Shown here: positions 20,212-29,207 of the stretch, piece after piece
Layout: each line of letters begins with the position of its first letter
Position numbering within the stretch: the first letter of the stretch is position 1
Assembly: GCF_003991975.1 (NCBI RefSeq)
Contig: NZ_CP029822.1
Location: 3,125,648 to 3,189,647, forward strand
Source: Entomomonas moraniae
GTDB taxonomy: Bacteria; Pseudomonadota; Gammaproteobacteria; Pseudomonadales; Pseudomonadaceae
Length of the DNA stretch: 64,000 bases
Reading direction: 5' to 3'
Made by a program: the position numbers and the translations under genes
The notes under the pieces: generated by a model
Database searches by the model: none
The model's input: only the letters and a program-made list of their open reading frames with translations
What the model was told of the DNA's origin: nothing

Positions 20212-20246
20212 AATAAAAAGGCCACATCATCAGTGGCCTTTTTATT
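20212..20246. terminator. Terminator of the glutamate dehydrogenase gene
   Basis: A 14-base perfect stem, 20212-20225 with 20233-20246, and a 7-base loop, with A and T runs. It lies 14 bases past the stop of the minus-strand gdh gene and separates it from trkH, which lies downstream on the same strand. Confidence 0.88.
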
Positions 20247-20260
20247 AGTGGAGGAATTTT

Positions 20261-21514
20261 TTACACCCAGCCACGTGCTTTAATGGCTCTGGCAAGTCGA
20301 TCGATCGATACCATATAAGCGGCCATACGTAACGTAGCTGCTTTGTTATGGTTTTGGTACATATTCCATACATTATCAAATGCACGAATCATTGATTCCT
20401 CTAGTCGTTCATTAACTTCTCTTTCTGACCAATATAAACCATAGCGGTTTTGTACCCATTCAAAATAAGAAACAGTAACGCCGCCAGCATTAGTTAGAAT
20501 GTCAGGCGTTACAATAATACCTCTTTCTAATAATATATCATCGGCCTCTGTGCTGACAGGGCCATTTGCAGCTTCTGCAATAACTTTAGCTTTTATTTTA
20601 TGGGCATTGTCTTTAGTAATTTGGTTTTCTAAAGCCGCAGGAACGAGAACATCACATTCTAACTCAAGTAAGTCTTCGTTAGATATTGGTTTAACACCTG
20701 CAATTGACTGAATACCTTTGTTGTTTTCGAGCGCACGCTCTGCTTCTATAGGATCAATACCCTGTGGGTTATAAACACCACCAGAGCTATTGCTAATCGC
20801 AATGATTTTAGCGCCAAGTTCATGAAGAAAACGTGCTGCAAATGAGCCTGCATTACCATAACCCTGTATTACAACCTGGGCATTTTTAATATTTATACCT
20901 AGTTTTTGTAGTAGTTCTTTGACAATAATGGCTGTACCTTTTCCTGTTGCAGCAACTCTGCCCTCTGAACCGCCAAGAATAAGCGGCTTACCTGTTAATA
21001 CACCAAACTGATTACCATTTAGCTTGATGTATTCGTCAACCATCCAGCCCATAATCGTTGGGTTTGTGTTTACATCAGGTGCAGGAACGTCTTCTTGCTC
21101 GCCAATAACAGGTGATATTGCTCGGATATAAGCACGAGTTAATCTTTCCAGTTCGGCTTTTGACAGTTGTTTAGGGTCAACAACAATACCGCCTTTACCG
21201 CCACCATAAGGTAGATTAAGAACTCCACACTTAAATGTCATCCAAATAGACAGTGCCTTAATTTCATCCATTGTGACATCTGGATGGTAGCGTATTCCCC
21301 CCTTTCCAGGGCCAATAGCATTACAGTGCATGGAGCGATAACCTTTAAATATTTTTATTGTGCCGTCATCCATTTTTATCGGAATTGAAACTTCTAGGCA
21401 ACGTTGAGGCTCTCTTAGGATGGCGTGAATAGCAGGATCTAGTTTAAGAAAAGACGCTATTTTATCGAGTTGTTGATGGGCGTTTTCTAAGGCAGCTGTT
21501 GCGTGTTTACTCAT
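20261..21514 (-). CDS. Glutamate dehydrogenase, short GudB/RocG-type
   Basis: A 417-residue Glu/Leu/Phe/Val dehydrogenase that interconverts glutamate with 2-oxoglutarate and ammonia. The glutamate site shows KGYRSMHCNAIGPGKGGIR and the catalytic-lysine loop LPYGGGKGGI. APDVNTNPTIMGWM follows. The dinucleotide fold has GYGNAGSFAARFL. Overall it reads like the catabolic NAD-linked enzymes of Bacillota (GudB, RocG, about 424 residues). It does not resemble the 445-residue NADP GdhA or the giant GdhB typical of Pseudomonas. AAGGA precedes the ATG. A 10-base inverted repeat lies in its upstream region. Cofactor choice and origin by transfer are inferences. Confidence 0.92.
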   Translation of the reverse strand: MSKHATAALENAHQQLDKIASFLKLDPAIHAILREPQRCLEVSIPIKMDDGTIKIFKGYRSMHCNAIGPGKGGIRYHPDVTMDEIKALSIWMTFKCGVLNLPYGGGKGGIVVDPKQLSKAELERLTRAYIRAISPVIGEQEDVPAPDVNTNPTIMGWMVDEYIKLNGNQFGVLTGKPLILGGSEGRVAATGKGTAIIVKELLQKLGINIKNAQVVIQGYGNAGSFAARFLHELGAKIIAISNSSGGVYNPQGIDPIEAERALENNKGIQSIAGVKPISNEDLLELECDVLVPAALENQITKDNAHKIKAKVIAEAANGPVSTEADDILLERGIIVTPDILTNAGGVTVSYFEWVQNRYGLYWSEREVNERLEESMIRAFDNVWNMYQNHNKAATLRMAAYMVSIDRLARAIKARGWV

Positions 21515-21851
21515 AGTAAATCCTTATATGATATGTTGTTTGTTTATTATTGATGATCCGGCTATGTAAATAGCGTAGATAGTATATAAAATTATTTTTA
21601 CTTAATGCAAAATATGTATATATTATGCTTATTTTGCATAATGATGCTGGTTTAAGGTAAATAAATCAGATTTTATAAAGAAGTAATATGTGTCAACTGC
21701 CTAGTTAACAGTCAAAACACTCAGTAAGCTATTTTATGCACTTGCTGAATGAGGTTAATTTAAAGTTAAATAAAAAAAGATAATGCTTTCAGCAAATGCT
21801 AATTACCTACTATAATAAGAGTTTTACAATTTTGCTTTACTGGACGAGTTC
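21515..21851. other. 337-base divergent promoter region of gdh and ffh
   Basis: No open frame of coding character was seen. The region must hold promoters for both flanking genes. The only structured element recognised is the inverted repeat at 21605-21639, nearer gdh. The ffh side is AT-rich with no clear hexamer pair. Confidence 0.55.
21605..21639. promoter_or_regulatory. Inverted repeat, candidate operator upstream of gdh
   Basis: ATGCAAAATA at 21605-21614 and TATTTTGCAT at 21630-21639 are perfect 10-base inverted arms with a 15-base AT-rich centre. They lie 91 bases before the gdh start. The arm centres are 25 bases apart, about 2.4 helical turns. No poly-T tail follows, so an operator is more likely than a terminator. 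The regulator is unknown. Confidence 0.5.
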
Positions 21852-23231
21852 ATGTTTGATAATTTAACCGAGCGCCTTTCCAAGACACTTCGCCATATCA
21901 CTGGTCAGGCAAAGCTCACGGAAGACAATATTCAAGAGACATTGCGTGAAGTGCGTATGGCTCTATTAGAGGCCGATGTAGCGCTGCCTGTTGTAAAAGA
22001 GTTTATAGAGAAAGTCAAAGAAAAGGCCGTCGGGACAGAGGTCATCAAAAATCTTTCGCCAGGTCAGGCCTTTGTTAAAATTGTTCAGACAGAGTTAGAG
22101 CAATTGATGGGGGCTGCTAATGAAGATTTAGCCCTCAATGCTACACCACCTGCTGTTGTCATAATGGCCGGTTTGCAAGGTGCTGGTAAGACTACCACCG
22201 TTGCTAAGTTAGCGCGCTTTTTAAAAGAGCGTAAGAAAAAATCAGTACTAGTCGTATCTGCGGATGTGTATCGTCCCGCTGCGATTAAACAGTTAGAAAC
22301 ATTAGCTGACGAAGTGGGTGTTACATTCTTCCCGTCAACAACTGAACAAAAACCTGTTGATATTGCTAAATCAGCTATTGCAGAAGCAAAGCTGAAGTTT
22401 GTTGATGTTGTATTAGTGGATACTGCAGGGCGCTTGCATATTGACTCTGAAATGATGGATGAGATCAAAGTGCTTCACTCAGCAGTTAATCCTGTTGAGA
22501 CATTATTTGTTGTGGACGCCATGACGGGGCAGGATGCTGCTAATACGGCTAAAGCTTTTAATGATGCCTTGCCTCTAACAGGGGTTATTCTGACTAAGGT
22601 AGATGGTGATGCACGTGGCGGTGCGGCATTATCAGTGCGCGCAATTACAGGTAAACCCATTAAGTTTTTAGGAATGGGCGAGAAAACAGAAGCTTTAGAA
22701 CCTTTCCACCCAGAGCGTGTAGCTACCCGTATTTTAGGTATGGGGGATATGCTCAGCTTAATTGAGCAAGCCGAACAGAAGTTAGATAAAGAAAAAGCTG
22801 AAAAATTAACGAAAAAAATCAAAAAAGGTAAAGGGTTTGATTTGGAAGATTTTCGTGACCAATTACGCCAAATGAAAAGTATGGGCGGTTTGGGTAGCTT
22901 AATGGATAAATTACCCATGATGGGTGGTGTTAATCTTGCGGCGATGGCGGGCCAGCAGGATCAAGCAGATAAACAATTTGTGCAAATGGAGGCTATTATT
23001 AGCTCAATGACAATGGCTGAACGCCGTGATCCAGATATTATTAATGGTTCGCGTAAGCGTCGTATTGCTCAAGGCTCAGGAACACAAATACAAGATGTTG
23101 GTCGGTTGATTAAACAACATAAGCAAATGCAAAAGATGATGAAAAAAGTCATGGGTAACGGTGGCTTAACTAAAATGGTCCGCGGACTAGGTAGTGTTTT
23201 ACCAAAAGGTAAAGCAGGTCGTCGTTTTTAA
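21852..23231 (+). CDS. ffh: Signal recognition particle protein
   Basis: The GTPase of the signal recognition particle, which with 4.5S RNA brings nascent membrane proteins to FtsY and SecYEG. The 459-residue protein has an N domain (1-90) and a G domain with GLQGAGKTTTVAKLA, the insertion-box region VSADVYRPAA, DTAGRLH and TKVDGDARGGAALS. The methionine-rich M domain begins near residue 330 and carries the SGTQIQDVGRLIKQ RNA-binding helix. GGACGAG precedes the ATG. It is followed by rpsP as in Pseudomonas. Confidence 0.98.
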   Translation: MFDNLTERLSKTLRHITGQAKLTEDNIQETLREVRMALLEADVALPVVKEFIEKVKEKAVGTEVIKNLSPGQAFVKIVQTELEQLMGAANEDLALNATPPAVVIMAGLQGAGKTTTVAKLARFLKERKKKSVLVVSADVYRPAAIKQLETLADEVGVTFFPSTTEQKPVDIAKSAIAEAKLKFVDVVLVDTAGRLHIDSEMMDEIKVLHSAVNPVETLFVVDAMTGQDAANTAKAFNDALPLTGVILTKVDGDARGGAALSVRAITGKPIKFLGMGEKTEALEPFHPERVATRILGMGDMLSLIEQAEQKLDKEKAEKLTKKIKKGKGFDLEDFRDQLRQMKSMGGLGSLMDKLPMMGGVNLAAMAGQQDQADKQFVQMEAIISSMTMAERRDPDIINGSRKRRIAQGSGTQIQDVGRLIKQHKQMQKMMKKVMGNGGLTKMVRGLGSVLPKGKAGRRF

Positions 23232-23379
23232 TTTGCGCTTAAAACGGGCTGTTTTTTATTTTTAAACGTAAGTTTTTTTGTATAGCTTTAAAAAGGCATT
23301 TGCAAAAAAAAATACTTCCTATAAAATATGCAGCCTTTTATATATTTTACATATTAACTAATTTAGGAATAATATCTTC

Positions 23380-23631
23380 ATGGTAACTATTCGTTTAGCA
23401 CGTGGCGGTTCTAAAAAGCGTCCATTTTATTACATTACAGTATCTGATAGCCGCAATGCACGTGACGGTCGTTTTATTGAGCGCGTAGGCTTTTTTAACC
23501 CAGTTGCAACGGGTGGTGAAGTCAGACTAAATGTAGACCAAGAGCGTGTTGCTTATTGGAAAGGCCAAGGTGCACAAGTTTCTGAGCGTGTCACTAGCTT
23601 ATTAAAGGAAGCGGCTAAAGCAGTTGCTTAA
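23380..23631 (+). CDS. rpsP: 30S ribosomal protein S16
   Basis: A small-subunit ribosomal protein of 83 residues. It starts [19 protein letters not shown], the universal S16 N-terminus, with [14 protein letters not shown] following. It leads the rpsP-rimM-trmD-rplS operon. A 148-base gap after ffh contains a TATAAA at 23320-23325 that may be part of its own promoter. Rpl/rps operons of this type are usually also read from ffh, but that cannot be told here. Confidence 0.98.
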   Translation: MVTIRLARGGSKKRPFYYITVSDSRNARDGRFIERVGFFNPVATGGEVRLNVDQERVAYWKGQGAQVSERVTSLLKEAAKAVA

Positions 23632-23643
23632 TTAATAGCACCT

Positions 23644-24165
23644 ATGCTTGATAAAGAATTAATTGTTTTAGGTAAAATTGTTTCTGTACATGGTTTACAG
23701 GGTGCGGTTAAGGTGTATTCGTTTACTGACCCCATCGAGAATATCCTTACTTATAAAGAATGGATATTACGAAAAGCTGATGAAAAGTTTACAGTTAAAT
23801 TAGAGCGGGGGCGTTTACAAGGTAAAGTTCTTGTTGCTCAGTTGAAAAATTTAACCGATAGAGAAGAAGCCAGAAAATTGGCGGATTACGAAATATGTAT
23901 CCCTTTTGATCGGCTGCCTGTGCTAGAAAGCAGTGAGTATTATTGGCATCAATTAGTAGGCCTTAAGGTTATTAATCTTCAAGAACAGTTGTTAGGAAAC
24001 ATTGATCACCTGTTAGAAACAGGGGCAAATGATGTTTTAGTGGTTAAGCCTACGGCTGAGAGTATTGATGATAAGGAACGTTTACTTCCCTATACTGATC
24101 AATGTGTTCTTTCAATTGATCTAAATGTTAGAGAAGTAAAAGTTGATTGGGATGCAGAGTTTTAA
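23644..24165 (+). CDS. rimM: 16S rRNA maturation factor RimM
   Basis: A 173-residue assembly factor that binds S19 and aids maturation of the 30S head. The N-terminal domain has GKIVSVHGLQGAVKVYSFTDP. The C-terminal PRC-barrel domain begins near YYWHQLVGLKV, with the LLETGANDVLVVKP segment. It lies 12 bases after rpsP and 16 bases before trmD within the ribosome operon. Confidence 0.97.
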   Translation: MLDKELIVLGKIVSVHGLQGAVKVYSFTDPIENILTYKEWILRKADEKFTVKLERGRLQGKVLVAQLKNLTDREEARKLADYEICIPFDRLPVLESSEYYWHQLVGLKVINLQEQLLGNIDHLLETGANDVLVVKPTAESIDDKERLLPYTDQCVLSIDLNVREVKVDWDAEF

Positions 24166-24181
24166 CCAATAGGCGACAGCC

Positions 24182-24925
24182 ATGCAATTTGAGCTCATCA
24201 CCCTTTTCCCTGAAATGCTGACAGCAATTACTGATTATGGTGTTACAGGCCGAGCAGTTAAACAAGGATTAGTAACAATACATTGTTATAATCCGCGAAG
24301 TTATACTGATGATCGACATCATACTGTTGATGATCGGCCATTTGGTGGTGGACCAGGAATGGTAATGAAAGTTGCCCCCCTTGAATCTGCATTGTTAGAT
24401 GCAAAAAAACAAGCATCACCATCGGCAAAAGTGGTTTATTTGTCCCCGCAGGGGAAAAAACTAACTCAAGCCGCTGTACAAGAGTTATCGCAAGAAAAAA
24501 CGTTAATTCTAATAGCTGGTCGCTATGAAGGCATTGATGAACGTTTTATAGAATCCTTTGTGGATGAAGAATGGTCGATAGGCGACTATGTACTGTCGGG
24601 TGGTGAGTTACCAGCGATGGTTTTAATAGACGCGATTACACGCCAATTACCTGGTGTTTTAGGGTGTAATGAATCGGCAGAGCAAGATTCTTTTATGAAT
24701 GGCTTGCTAGATTACCCCCATTATACAAGACCTGAACAGTATAATGGGCAATGTGTTCCTGAGGTGCTACTAAGTGGTAACCATGAACATATCCGGCGTT
24801 GGCGATTGCAACAAGCCCTTGGGCGAACGTGGCAACGCCGAGCCGATCTTCTGGAAAGCCGCTCGCTTTCTGGAGAAGAAAAACAGCTGTTGCAAGACTA
24901 TGTTGCGCAACAGGACGATAGATAA
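24182..24925 (+). CDS. trmD: tRNA (guanine-37-N1)-methyltransferase
   Basis: TrmD methylates G37 of tRNAs that read CCN, CUN and CGG codons and thereby prevents frameshifting. It is a SPOUT-fold homodimer of 247 residues. The trefoil-knot S-adenosylmethionine site is visible as [22 protein letters not shown] and [15 protein letters not shown] (quoted as separate pieces). The catalytic Asp of the family follows near residue 166 (AEQDSF). Its place between rimM and rplS is conserved. Confidence 0.98.
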   Translation: MQFELITLFPEMLTAITDYGVTGRAVKQGLVTIHCYNPRSYTDDRHHTVDDRPFGGGPGMVMKVAPLESALLDAKKQASPSAKVVYLSPQGKKLTQAAVQELSQEKTLILIAGRYEGIDERFIESFVDEEWSIGDYVLSGGELPAMVLIDAITRQLPGVLGCNESAEQDSFMNGLLDYPHYTRPEQYNGQCVPEVLLSGNHEHIRRWRLQQALGRTWQRRADLLESRSLSGEEKQLLQDYVAQQDDR

Positions 24926-24967
24926 CGTATCGATGGTTAACGAGTGGTTAGCCTTTGGAGCATTTAA

Positions 24968-25336
24968 ATGACAAACAAAATTATTGCACAGCTTGAAGCT
25001 GAACAAATGAGTAAAGAAATCCCTGAGTTTACATCAGGCGATACAGTTGTTGTACAAGTTCGTGTGGTTGAAGGTGAGCGTACACGTTTACAGGCTTTTG
25101 AAGGTGTTGTAATTGGTAAACGTAATCGTGGCTTAAACAGTGCTTTCACTGTACGTAAGATTTCTAGTGGTGTTGGAGTTGAGCGTACATTCCAAACATA
25201 TAGCCCGATTGTTGACAGTATTACTGTTAAACGTCGTGGTGATGTACGTAAAGCTAAACTTTACTACTTACGTGAGCTATCTGGTAAGGCTGCTCGTATT
25301 AAAGAAAAATTAGCTAAACAAACACAAGCTGATTAG
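24968..25336 (+). CDS. rplS: 50S ribosomal protein L19
   Basis: A 122-residue large-subunit protein located at the 30S-50S interface. The family signature [18 protein letters not shown] is at about residues 58-75, and the basic [23 protein letters not shown] segment (in parts) follows. It is the last gene of the operon, 42 bases after trmD with TTTGGAGC before the ATG. A strong terminator follows 10 bases after the stop. Confidence 0.98.
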   Translation: MTNKIIAQLEAEQMSKEIPEFTSGDTVVVQVRVVEGERTRLQAFEGVVIGKRNRGLNSAFTVRKISSGVGVERTFQTYSPIVDSITVKRRGDVRKAKLYYLRELSGKAARIKEKLAKQTQAD

Positions 25337-25346
25337 TTCTTTTATA

Positions 25347-25375
25347 GAAAAAAACCCGCTAGATGCGGGTTTTTT
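25347..25375. terminator. Bidirectional terminator after rplS
   Basis: A 12-base stem, 25347-25358 with 25364-25375, has a 5-base loop, a GC-rich core (CCCGC/GCGGG) and A and T runs. It separates the convergent rplS operon and the yhdP end of the mre-side operon. Confidence 0.95.
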
Positions 25376-25397
25376 TATTGGTAAAATCATAAGATAG

Positions 25398-28300
25398 TTA
25401 TTTCCGATTTATAACAGGGTTATTCCAGTCCCCTTTAACGCTGTAGCTAACAGCAGCAATTTTCATCAGTTCATTCCCTAAGAAATAGTCAGCAACAAGC
25501 ATTGCTCCACCTATGGGGGGGGTAACGGCTAGTGTTGCAATAGAAATACTTGATGCTAGAGGAATACCGACTTTTACTGTTGCATCCACTTGTTGAGTTT
25601 GCATATTTACATTGCCAGACATTGAGATCATCATCGAGGGACCTTCAAGGAGTATAGGTTTGGTGATAGTCAATAAGCCATTGTCCCCTTTGAGTTCTCC
25701 TTTGATGCTATTAAATGCTAATCCAGGCTTATAGAAGTCACTAAAATCTAAGCGTAGTTGTCTCGTAACGGCTTCTAGATTGAGTATCCCGAAGATACGT
25801 AGGATGTTAGCTGTTGATTCGTCAAAGCTCAGTATTCGACCTGATTTTAATTCAGGAGAGAGTGTTCCAGTAAAATGTTCTGGTGAAAACTCCGTTGGTG
25901 AACCTTTCCATGTCCCGTTGATTACAACACTAAATTTATCAGCAGTAATGCTAGGTTTTACACTCCAATTAGCCAGTACTTTATCAAGGTTTTTTCCGAA
26001 AAGCTTTCCTGTAAAAGTCGTTTGCTTACCTATTTTCCAATCTAAATCCCCATGTATATGAACCCCTCTGAGATTTAGAGCGATATTGGAGACCTTTAGA
26101 CCTTCTTCGTGTTTTGCATTATCAAATCGAATACTTCCAATTGATTCATCACCTAGAAATAATTGCTGAATGGATAGACTAATGCTTGGGATTTTACTGA
26201 GATCAAGGGTATTGTCTGATTTGCTTTTCTTTAAAATACTAGTTAATGTTTCTGGTATTCTTAAATAGTTAAGATGAATGTAATAGGGTAAATCTTTTGT
26301 TTGGGGGGCTGTCAGTCTTCCAAATAAAGAAGGGCTACTGAGGTTTAATTGCCACCCTGTATTTCCTGCAGGTTGAATATAAATGGCAGCTTGTTGTGGA
26401 GGAATATTAAACCCAACAACTTTTCCTATTAATAAATTGATATTATTAATTTCTTTAGAGTTGAACGGAGATTTTGATTCTGGGAGATCTGCTAAGTACT
26501 TATTATAGAGATTATACCATTCCTCTATATTAACTTGACCAAAATTACCACGAACTTGTAATCCTTGTTTATCAGATAGAGAGGCCTTGCCTTGGTTAAG
26601 TAAGAGTTCACCGCGCCAGTTTTGACTATTTTTATCCATTGCGATGACTGAGTTTATTAAAGTACCGTAATCGAGTTTTAATGCGATCGGTTGTTCTTTA
26701 CCAAAATCCATTTGGAAAGAGATATTTTTGGTTTGTTTTGCAGTCTTATTAAAAGGGGCTGGTAAATCAAACTCTATGCCCTTGAGTGTAGAGGATATAG
26801 TGAGTTGATTTTTTTTGGCGATTAGAAGATCTAGGTTATAAGGAGTAGTTCCATGTATCGGCCATCCCTCTTTGGTTGGGAAGTACCAATTGATTAATTT
26901 AGCAATATTGATAATCCCTTTAAGTTTTAGGTGAGATATCGGGGTATTTTTACCTTCAGCCTCGATAGTTCCTTGTACAGGGTTACCAAGAACGGTTGCT
27001 GTAATAGCTTTGCTACTTAGCCCTTGCTGACTATTGTAATTAAAATCGCCCGAAATATTGATTAAGGGAGGAATAGGGTATTGTAGATTTAATGATGCAT
27101 TGTATGCCTTGAAATCTGTAATAACGAGAGGTTCTTGTTGCTTTTCTAAGGGAATATCAAGTTGTAATTGTCCCTGAATTACCCCTTGACCTTGCCAAGT
27201 AGCAAAAACTTCAGATATGTTACGTGGAGAGTTTTTTAATACATGTAATATGTCATTAACGGTACTTTTTAACTCTGCTTTGGCATAGAGATGAGGTATT
27301 GTTTGTTTTTTATTTAGGGGAATATTGACTTTGATTTTCTCTAATGTTGTATTGCTGATAGTGCCATGTTCAGCTAATATCTTGACGCCTGACGGTTGTA
27401 TAAAAACTTCACCAGCAATATCGCGAATAGGTAGCCAAGGCTGTTCATAGTTAACCTCTGTTTTATTGACCTTCATATAGAGTAATAAGGCATGAGCAGT
27501 TGACGGCGTCTTTTTATTTAAAGAACCTTGGAATTGGAAGTAGCCATTTTCAATATCGCCGCCAATAATCGCTGTATTAAGCCAATGAACGAGTTCTTTG
27601 CTCATTTTTGCTTTGCTGGGGATGTATTTTGGGGTATAGCTAGCATCACCATTTGTGATATTAACTCGTAAATCCATGTAGTCTTGAATTGGATTGTAAG
27701 GGTATAGACGAATCATCATATCGCCTGTTAAATCCCCTTCATCGGCTTTTAATTGCATAAGATGAGAGAAAATACTAACTTTTTCTCCATCAAATGACCA
27801 ATTGAGAAGGCTATCTGCCTGTTTGTAGTGCCATGGCTTATTAAAGAGAGCGGCAATAAATAGTGAAAAATCTTTTGCTTTTAATGCAAGGGTCCCTTCG
27901 TTGATTCCACCTTGAATTTTACCTGTTATATTGCCTGAACCAACAGTCTCTTTGTAGGGATTGAATGATACATTTTCAACCTCTGCCGAAAATTTTAGGC
28001 GTTCAATAAGCGGTTTATCTGGTAGCCATGTTATGTGCAGATTATTAATGTTACCTTTAGGGTTTATGTCATGAATGATTTGCTGGGTTTCTTGAGATAT
28101 GGGCGCTAACGCTAATACTGGCGTAAGGGTATTTTCAATATTAAGTGTGCTTGATTGAAGATCCCATTGTCGATGCTTGTCTGTATTATGTTGCACAAAG
28201 CGTAAATTATCATTTTGAAAATGGGTTTGATTAGCATTAAAAGATAGGTTTTTGATTTGTACGTCAGTATAGTTAGACGTATGGTGATTAAACCACGCTT

Positions 28301-29195
28301 GCATAGTAATATCTTTAAATGAAACAGTGTTGTTTTTTTGATAATTAACTGCAACCTGGCTATTTTTTGTATCAATTGTTAGTGATTGAAGTTCACCTTT
28401 TCTCACTGATCCCCAGACTTGTCCTCCGAGCGTTAGATCATCAATCTTCCATGGAATATCTATATTTTCAGGTAACCAAGTTCGCCAATTAATATAAGGG
28501 ACATTAGCATAAAACTTGCCTTTTAGTTTATACCAGTGCTTTGGATTGATAGATGCATCGATGGAGAGCGTTAGTGGCTTATCATCGTTAATGTAAAGAA
28601 TGCCATCAAGCTTCATGTCTTCATCTGAAAAATGGGTGAGGGTTGCGTTAATATGGGTAAAAACACGGCTGGCTTTCTGATAGGGATGAATACTGATTGT
28701 GCTATTACTAATCGAGAGTTTTTTAAATCGTTGTAGTTGGGATAGGACGATTTCAGGTGTAATAGGGTCTTTTTGTTTGGGGATACCGCCAATAGACCAA
28801 TCATTCGGATTATTTTCACGAATTTGTAAGGTCAGGTTTTCTCCATGTATTTTATCGATGCGTAGTTGCCAGTTTAAAATACTGCTAGGTACATCTAGCT
28901 CAAGCGTTAGTTGGTCAACCTCAAGCATTTGTTTTTGGGTACCGATATGTATATTTTGTAGGGTGATCGTGGGGGAAAAAATATCCCAAGAGCCTTTGAT
29001 ATCACCAATGGTGACAGGGGTATCATGGAGTGTCTTAGAGAGTTTCTCTTGCAATTCAATTCTATAATCAGAGACCCAAATAACAGTTTGTCTTGCAATA
29101 ACCACATAGAGTGTGATTAATACCACGGCTAACAAAAACAGGCTGATAATAAGTCGGTAAAGTTTAGTTATTTTTCTAGGGGGCGACTGGGTCAT
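25398..29195 (-). CDS. yhdP: AsmA-like envelope protein YhdP
   Basis: A very large (1265-residue) inner-membrane-anchored protein of the AsmA/TamB-like bridge family. These span the periplasm and help move phospholipids to the outer membrane. One membrane segment is at residues about 13-34. The remainder is beta-rich with many alternating short strands (DUF3971 region). The AsmA-like C-terminal end shows a KVGIPLASSISIATL-type hydrophobic stretch and closes near PVINRK. Length agrees with YhdP (1266 in E. coli). It lies 12 bases after rng, in the order rng-yhdP found in many gammaproteobacteria. Confidence 0.93.
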   Translation of the reverse strand: MTQSPPRKITKLYRLIISLFLLAVVLITLYVVIARQTVIWVSDYRIELQEKLSKTLHDTPVTIGDIKGSWDIFSPTITLQNIHIGTQKQMLEVDQLTLELDVPSSILNWQLRIDKIHGENLTLQIRENNPNDWSIGGIPKQKDPITPEIVLSQLQRFKKLSISNSTISIHPYQKASRVFTHINATLTHFSDEDMKLDGILYINDDKPLTLSIDASINPKHWYKLKGKFYANVPYINWRTWLPENIDIPWKIDDLTLGGQVWGSVRKGELQSLTIDTKNSQVAVNYQKNNTVSFKDITMQAWFNHHTSNYTDVQIKNLSFNANQTHFQNDNLRFVQHNTDKHRQWDLQSSTLNIENTLTPVLALAPISQETQQIIHDINPKGNINNLHITWLPDKPLIERLKFSAEVENVSFNPYKETVGSGNITGKIQGGINEGTLALKAKDFSLFIAALFNKPWHYKQADSLLNWSFDGEKVSIFSHLMQLKADEGDLTGDMMIRLYPYNPIQDYMDLRVNITNGDASYTPKYIPSKAKMSKELVHWLNTAIIGGDIENGYFQFQGSLNKKTPSTAHALLLYMKVNKTEVNYEQPWLPIRDIAGEVFIQPSGVKILAEHGTISNTTLEKIKVNIPLNKKQTIPHLYAKAELKSTVNDILHVLKNSPRNISEVFATWQGQGVIQGQLQLDIPLEKQQEPLVITDFKAYNASLNLQYPIPPLINISGDFNYNSQQGLSSKAITATVLGNPVQGTIEAEGKNTPISHLKLKGIINIAKLINWYFPTKEGWPIHGTTPYNLDLLIAKKNQLTISSTLKGIEFDLPAPFNKTAKQTKNISFQMDFGKEQPIALKLDYGTLINSVIAMDKNSQNWRGELLLNQGKASLSDKQGLQVRGNFGQVNIEEWYNLYNKYLADLPESKSPFNSKEINNINLLIGKVVGFNIPPQQAAIYIQPAGNTGWQLNLSSPSLFGRLTAPQTKDLPYYIHLNYLRIPETLTSILKKSKSDNTLDLSKIPSISLSIQQLFLGDESIGSIRFDNAKHEEGLKVSNIALNLRGVHIHGDLDWKIGKQTTFTGKLFGKNLDKVLANWSVKPSITADKFSVVINGTWKGSPTEFSPEHFTGTLSPELKSGRILSFDESTANILRIFGILNLEAVTRQLRLDFSDFYKPGLAFNSIKGELKGDNGLLTITKPILLEGPSMMISMSGNVNMQTQQVDATVKVGIPLASSISIATLAVTPPIGGAMLVADYFLGNELMKIAAVSYSVKGDWNNPVINRK

Positions 29196-29207
29196 TAACT
29201 CTTTGCC

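Noticed and set aside
22085-22918. Long minus-strand frames inside ffh
   Set aside because: They are antisense shadows of a strongly conserved gene and have no ribosome sites or family features.
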